Shown piece by piece: positions 56,548-64,000 of a stretch of DNA of 64,000 nt (position 1 is the stretch's first letter; each line of letters opens with the position of its first letter). This DNA is from Fulvia fulva (Eukaryota; Ascomycota; Dothideomycetes; Mycosphaerellales; Mycosphaerellaceae). The notes below the pieces were generated by a model. It saw only the letters and a list, made by a program, of their open reading frames with translations. It had not been told where the DNA came from and ran no database searches. Location of the stretch: NCBI RefSeq assembly GCF_020509005.1, contig NC_063015.1, positions 2,790,001-2,854,000 of the forward strand, read 5' to 3'. The position numbers and the translations under genes were made by a program.

Positions 56548-58815
56548 TCACCAATAAGGATAAACACTACTCGTCGTCCTTGCCCTCGTAGAAGATTCCG
56601 TCGACTCCCTCCCATTACTCCCATGCCTAACAGCCGCAGCATCCTTTGCATCAAGCATATTGCTCTTCGCCTGCAACGTAAGCAAGACCGAATCACAACT
56701 CGCAATCCGTTGATTCAACTCCAACTCCTCCTGCATACTCGTCGCCTCAAGGACCTGCATAGACCACTGATTCCGCCGCGCGCGGGCAAGGTCCAGAGCA
56801 CTGCCTTCCGGCCCAACAGTTCGGACATCTGCTCCCTCTTTGATGAGGAGATCGATCACGTCTGCCTGGCCCTGGTACCCTGCTTCAGCGGCGGCTGAGC
56901 ACAGCGCATTTCCGAATTTGCCGCCTCCCTGGCGCATCTCGCCGCCGTATTCGAGGAGGAGGGACACGATGTCGGGCTTCCCCATCCATGCTGCTGTACT
57001 GAGAGGGTGACCGTGTAGACCACCCGGCTCATTCGGGTCGGCGGAGTGCATGAGTAACGATCGGACTTTGTTGGCAGGCTTGTTGAAAGTACTGCTGTTC
57101 ATTTTGCAGACGGAGCATTTGCCCGTGATATCTTCGTCGACGCGATGTTCAGCCATGCGTCGAGCGATGTAGGTGTGGCCCCAAAGAGCAACGGTGACAA
57201 AGGTGCCTTGGTCGTGGTGAATGATTTTGGAGTCGCCGCCAATCGTTAGTTGGGATTTCACTTTTTGCAGGTCGCCGTGTTTGACAGCTTTGGCGAGGGC
57301 TTTGTCGATTGTTTTGCTTCTGGCGTCTTTTTGGTCTGGATTCATTTTGCGTCGGAAGCGGGAAACGGCACTGCCCAGAGACATTTGCTGTAGTCGCTTC
57401 TGGAGACCACCCAGGTCCATTTTCCCATCGGAAACATCGCAAGGCGCCGTGGCGTAGGTGTTGACACTAATGGCGAAGCTGCACAACGAGCTTCTTCGAG
57501 AAGTGCCACGCAAGATGTCCGACCAGCGGGTCAGCTTGCGTTGTTGCCTCGCCATGGTGAGGTCGTTGATCTCCGCGATGTAGGCCTGTAGTTGGGCTTG
57601 TTCCCACTCTTGTAGGCGCACACATAGCCTGACACGGTCGAAGTCCGTAAGTTGTCCAGCATTCACGCCACTGCTCGGAGGATGATGCCCAGTGCAGCGA
57701 TGTGGGAAGTTGAAGCCGCAAGTCCCGTCAGCTATCACACTCTGCTGGTGCCTTTCAAGGTCCTCTGCGTGGATAAAGTCGATCTTGCATTCTTTGCATC
57801 TGTGCTTGCCCTTGAAGTTATCCAGATGTCGTCGGAGATGTTTCACGAGCTCTTCGGCATCATCTTCGAACGCATTACCGCACATCGCACACATCACAGG
57901 TTGCCACGAGTCTACTTCCCGACCATAACTCGATATTTTGTTCTCCAACATACTGGTCAGGCGCAAATCTCCGGTCGTGGATCTCGACTGAAGAGGAGGG
58001 AAGAGCTCAGAAACGCGGTCACTCTCCATGTCTGTATCGCTACTTGCACCACTTGTGAGTTGTGGTACGGATTCCTGACTCGACACGGTAGGAGCAGCGT
58101 CAGCTTCGCCCTCGAGGTCACGAAGTGTCTGCTCTTGTTTCATGATCGCTTGCATTGATCGGCTTCGCCTGGCATGCTTTGGTTCCGAGGCACGCTGTGT
58201 GGTGGTTTCACTGCATCGACGAGGCTCAGCCTCTTCAGGTAGAGCAGAATAGTCTGGAATGGGCAGTGGCCTCGCAGGTGGCAAGCCAGGTGGTCCGAGG
58301 TCCATGACGGCAGGTGGCGCTATCGCTTTGCCATGGGATAGGCCTTGTGGTATCGGCATTGGAAGATAGTCTTCGACAGGGGGAGATCGGTCACTGCTCT
58401 GCTCGGACCCACCAGACAATATCTCCATTGCTCCGCCGATGTCCGCATGCTGCTCATTCTGATGTCTCTTCAGGTCATGCCCACGAGTGAAGTGCTTGCC
58501 GCAGATATGGCATGCGTGCTTCCTGTCTGGCGGCAGACCGAGCTGTCTTCTGTGGTGATCGGTCTTCTTATGTCTCGCCAGTGCCCTCTTCTCCGTAAAT
58601 GCCATATTGCAGTGCACGCAGTTGAAGCCAGTTCGCTGTCGTTTTGGTGACGGCAGGTAAATGCCATGCTCCGGCTCGACATCGCTCTCTTCGAACAAGC
58701 CATGGCTGATGTTGAGTCGAAGGTCTGCGCGCTCTTCGGCCACCGTCTCCAGGCGTCCGTCATCGTGTCCTGGGAGGTAGGTGTGGTGAAGCGGACTCGG
58801 ATATCGAGGTTCCAT
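56548..58815 (-). CDS. C2H2 zinc-finger protein with C-terminal ankyrin repeats
   Basis: Single exon of 755 residues from the ATG at 58813-58815. Two classical fingers at 66-86 (CVHCNMAF...H...TDHH) and 102-123 (CHICGKHF...H..NEQH) are followed by a long Pro/Ser-rich linker. A third finger at 309-330 (CAMCGNAF...H..RH) and a fourth Cys/His unit at 340-356 (CKECKIDF...) follow. From about 500 to 690 helical repeats read as ankyrin-like: KALAKAVKHGDLQKVKSQL, HPLSTAAWMGKPDIVSLLLE, NALCSAAAEAGY and ADVIDLLIKEGADV. A CSVC..N insert lies at 567-572. The N-terminal fingers suggest DNA binding and the ankyrins protein contact, so a regulator is likely; the pathway is unknown. The stop is 239 bp from the convergent Gfa-like remnant. 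Confidence 0.85.
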   Translation of the reverse strand: MEPRYPSPLHHTYLPGHDDGRLETVAEERADLRLNISHGLFEESDVEPEHGIYLPSPKRQRTGFNCVHCNMAFTEKRALARHKKTDHHRRQLGLPPDRKHACHICGKHFTRGHDLKRHQNEQHADIGGAMEILSGGSEQSSDRSPPVEDYLPMPIPQGLSHGKAIAPPAVMDLGPPGLPPARPLPIPDYSALPEEAEPRRCSETTTQRASEPKHARRSRSMQAIMKQEQTLRDLEGEADAAPTVSSQESVPQLTSGASSDTDMESDRVSELFPPLQSRSTTGDLRLTSMLENKISSYGREVDSWQPVMCAMCGNAFEDDAEELVKHLRRHLDNFKGKHRCKECKIDFIHAEDLERHQQSVIADGTCGFNFPHRCTGHHPPSSGVNAGQLTDFDRVRLCVRLQEWEQAQLQAYIAEINDLTMARQQRKLTRWSDILRGTSRRSSLCSFAISVNTYATAPCDVSDGKMDLGGLQKRLQQMSLGSAVSRFRRKMNPDQKDARSKTIDKALAKAVKHGDLQKVKSQLTIGGDSKIIHHDQGTFVTVALWGHTYIARRMAEHRVDEDITGKCSVCKMNSSTFNKPANKVRSLLMHSADPNEPGGLHGHPLSTAAWMGKPDIVSLLLEYGGEMRQGGGKFGNALCSAAAEAGYQGQADVIDLLIKEGADVRTVGPEGSALDLARARRNQWSMQVLEATSMQEELELNQRIASCDSVLLTLQAKSNMLDAKDAAAVRHGSNGRESTESSTRARTTSSVYPYW

Positions 58816-62217
<3,402 letters not shown>

Positions 62218-64000
62218 ACTGCTACGAAGATAATGATTGACGGAAGAAGCTACTTTTGACGAAGGAAAAAGCAGAGGGAAGAAGACGGATAAGATGGCTT
62301 CTTGAAACATGATGAATATATACCGCCTGCTGTAGCTGTACCTTCGAACGTATGCTACACTAACTTCGACAACAACCTGAGCTTCCGATGTGTATCTCCT
62401 GAACTTCCAGACTCCTGACGCTTGAGAAGTTTTCGACATACTGATCCACCGTACCTGCAGTAGTGACAGCAAGAAGGTGGCACGACATCAACAGATCTCG
62501 ATCCCAAGCTTGACGGCAGTGAGTGCTCCACCTGCTCGTACCCACATTGGCACCTCCCACAAACTGGAAGGCCGAGGATCTGCCATGTTCAATGTTCGTG
62601 AACGCTCGGACACGACACGACACGGCACGCGTAGACCAACGACACCTACTAACTCATCTCAGTATTCTCTATTTCACTGGGCACCATCTACCCTCGAAGT
62701 AAAGCGAACTAAGTGACCCTTCGCAAGTCAGATTGGAAAATATCATCATCCCTCATCACTGGTGCAGCGAGGCCACCCCACAGTCCCTCTGAGCTTCGCT
62801 AACTGCTAAAACCTCCAGATGGACACAGCATTGGTCTGCAAACAGCCTCAGGTTCTCTTTGTAAACGAGTCAGTCGCGCAACTACTGTACTGTTCCTATC
62901 GCGTGCCTGATGACCTGATGACGGCCACAGCCCGCTGCTGGTTGTCCGTTGCTTCAGATAGTGTGATCTCTTTCGAGATGTGCCGGAGTCAAACCCTGTT
63001 GTACACATGGCGCTATCCACGCAGAGCTGCTCAAGCGGAGACCTAGATGAATAGTTGCGTTGGCATGACTGTCAGCAGGACCTCGAGCTGTGCAATAGCT
63101 GCGAATGATGTCGGTGATACGGATGTCGTTCCAGGCTGAAGAGTGTTGTAATAGAGAGACCCTTTCTCCCTCGGAAATGCACGTCACTTTGGAGGCGTTT
63201 TAGCGTGTGTGTGGCACCATTACCATTTGGTGATGCCCGCGAGCAAAGTCATCCTGGTTTCTCGAAGCGCGGCAGAACAACGCACCAGCTGAAGAGGGCA
63301 TAGCTTGTGCTTGCTCGAGCTTGACGTGGGTGTCGAAGTGTTGTGCTCTGCTGTTCGTCGAGGGTGCAGACCACTCGATGCCGCGTGATTGATCATTCTC
63401 CGTCCACATCACCGTCGTGGTGTTCATTGTCTTGTGCTGTACATCCACTTCCTTCGATCTGCTGGCATCACCAACATCTGTCTATGCTTAGCAAAGACCA
63501 GCAGATATCGATCATCGCCGGTAGAGCATCCCACATTCCTTGCATAAGCATTGACCGAGCTGCCCTTCACTCCGGAAAACGTCGCTAGGCCTCAGATCGC
63601 GTGAAACGCACTCCGACTTACTCTCAGGCGCGTAGGAACAGCTGCAGGATGATCGAAGCGCGACCATAGCTCCCTCACGAACGACACCGACACGGACACG
63701 GTACACGACCTCAATGGGAAGACGCACATATCGCTAGGCATTGCGGCGTCGGTTGGCTGCAGACAGAGGCCCTTGCCCGCTGAATGTGTTTGATGACAAC
63801 ACACCGCCTGCATCTTGGAAGCAAGAACGGTGTTGGGAGGAGGCGGCATCTTGATCAAGCGAGACGTCCGGTCTCATGCTCATCAAAAGCCGGGACTTGG
63901 TGGTAATTCAACTGCTTGGCCGAAGACTGAGCCCGCGAAGTGAGCAGTATGCGCCGACACCCACTGCGCTCCTTGCAGACATCACGCGGCGCCGCTCCTT
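62218..64000. other. Region without supported gene
   Basis: Normal composition; short open frames on both strands have no recognisable domain and no consistent codon bias. The first ~150 bp is the 3' untranslated region of mannitol dehydrogenase. Confidence 0.5.

Overview
This window is nuclear DNA of a filamentous ascomycete. The supported genes carry 49-54 nt introns with GT..AG ends and C-biased codon use. They include a TmpA-like flavoprotein, a FYVE-RING ligase, a Zn2Cys6 regulator, a GtaA-type glutaminase, a Rib7-like reductase and a mannitol dehydrogenase of the Cla h 8/Alt a 8 type. The last points to Dothideomycetes, but the species cannot be read from the sequence.

Layout. Bases 1-10.95 kb are gene-bearing: an acetyl-CoA synthetase reading frame running off the left edge with one in-frame stop, a TmpA-like membrane oxidoreductase, a decayed small gene, a FYVE/RING protein, then about 3 kb without a recognisable gene that holds a 26-bp inverted repeat. 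From about 11.0 to 44.1 kb lies a nested transposon block. Almost all of it lacks CA and TG dinucleotides while keeping CG, which is the mark of strong repeat-induced point mutation (RIP), and its old coding frames are filled with TAG and TAA stops. From 44.1 to 64 kb is normal DNA again: a partial Cys-rich protein, a four-exon Zn2Cys6 regulator, secreted glutaminase, RIB7, a Gfa/CENP-V remnant, a zinc-finger/ankyrin protein and mannitol dehydrogenase.

The transposon block can be read as layers. It contains two pogo/Fot1-like DNA transposons (11147-12279 and 27329-~28040), a full-length Tad-like LINE (14904-19874), a short LINE 3' fragment (13290-13527), a 5'-truncated LINE (36891-40223) and further LINE pieces (20142-27328 in two parts, 43061-43977). 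Two Gypsy elements are present (about 28.04-32.17 kb, truncated; 32168-43060 with 161-bp LTRs). An unmutated Copia element (21366-26982) has identical 236-bp LTRs and one intact polyprotein frame. It sits inside an older RIP-mutated solo LTR of its own family, which itself sits inside a LINE; both insertions have 5-bp target duplications. Two long RIP-mutated frames in the block match nothing I recognise.

The flanking genes are not an obvious cluster; they look like independent metabolic and regulatory genes. No CRISPR array, rRNA or tRNA gene was seen.
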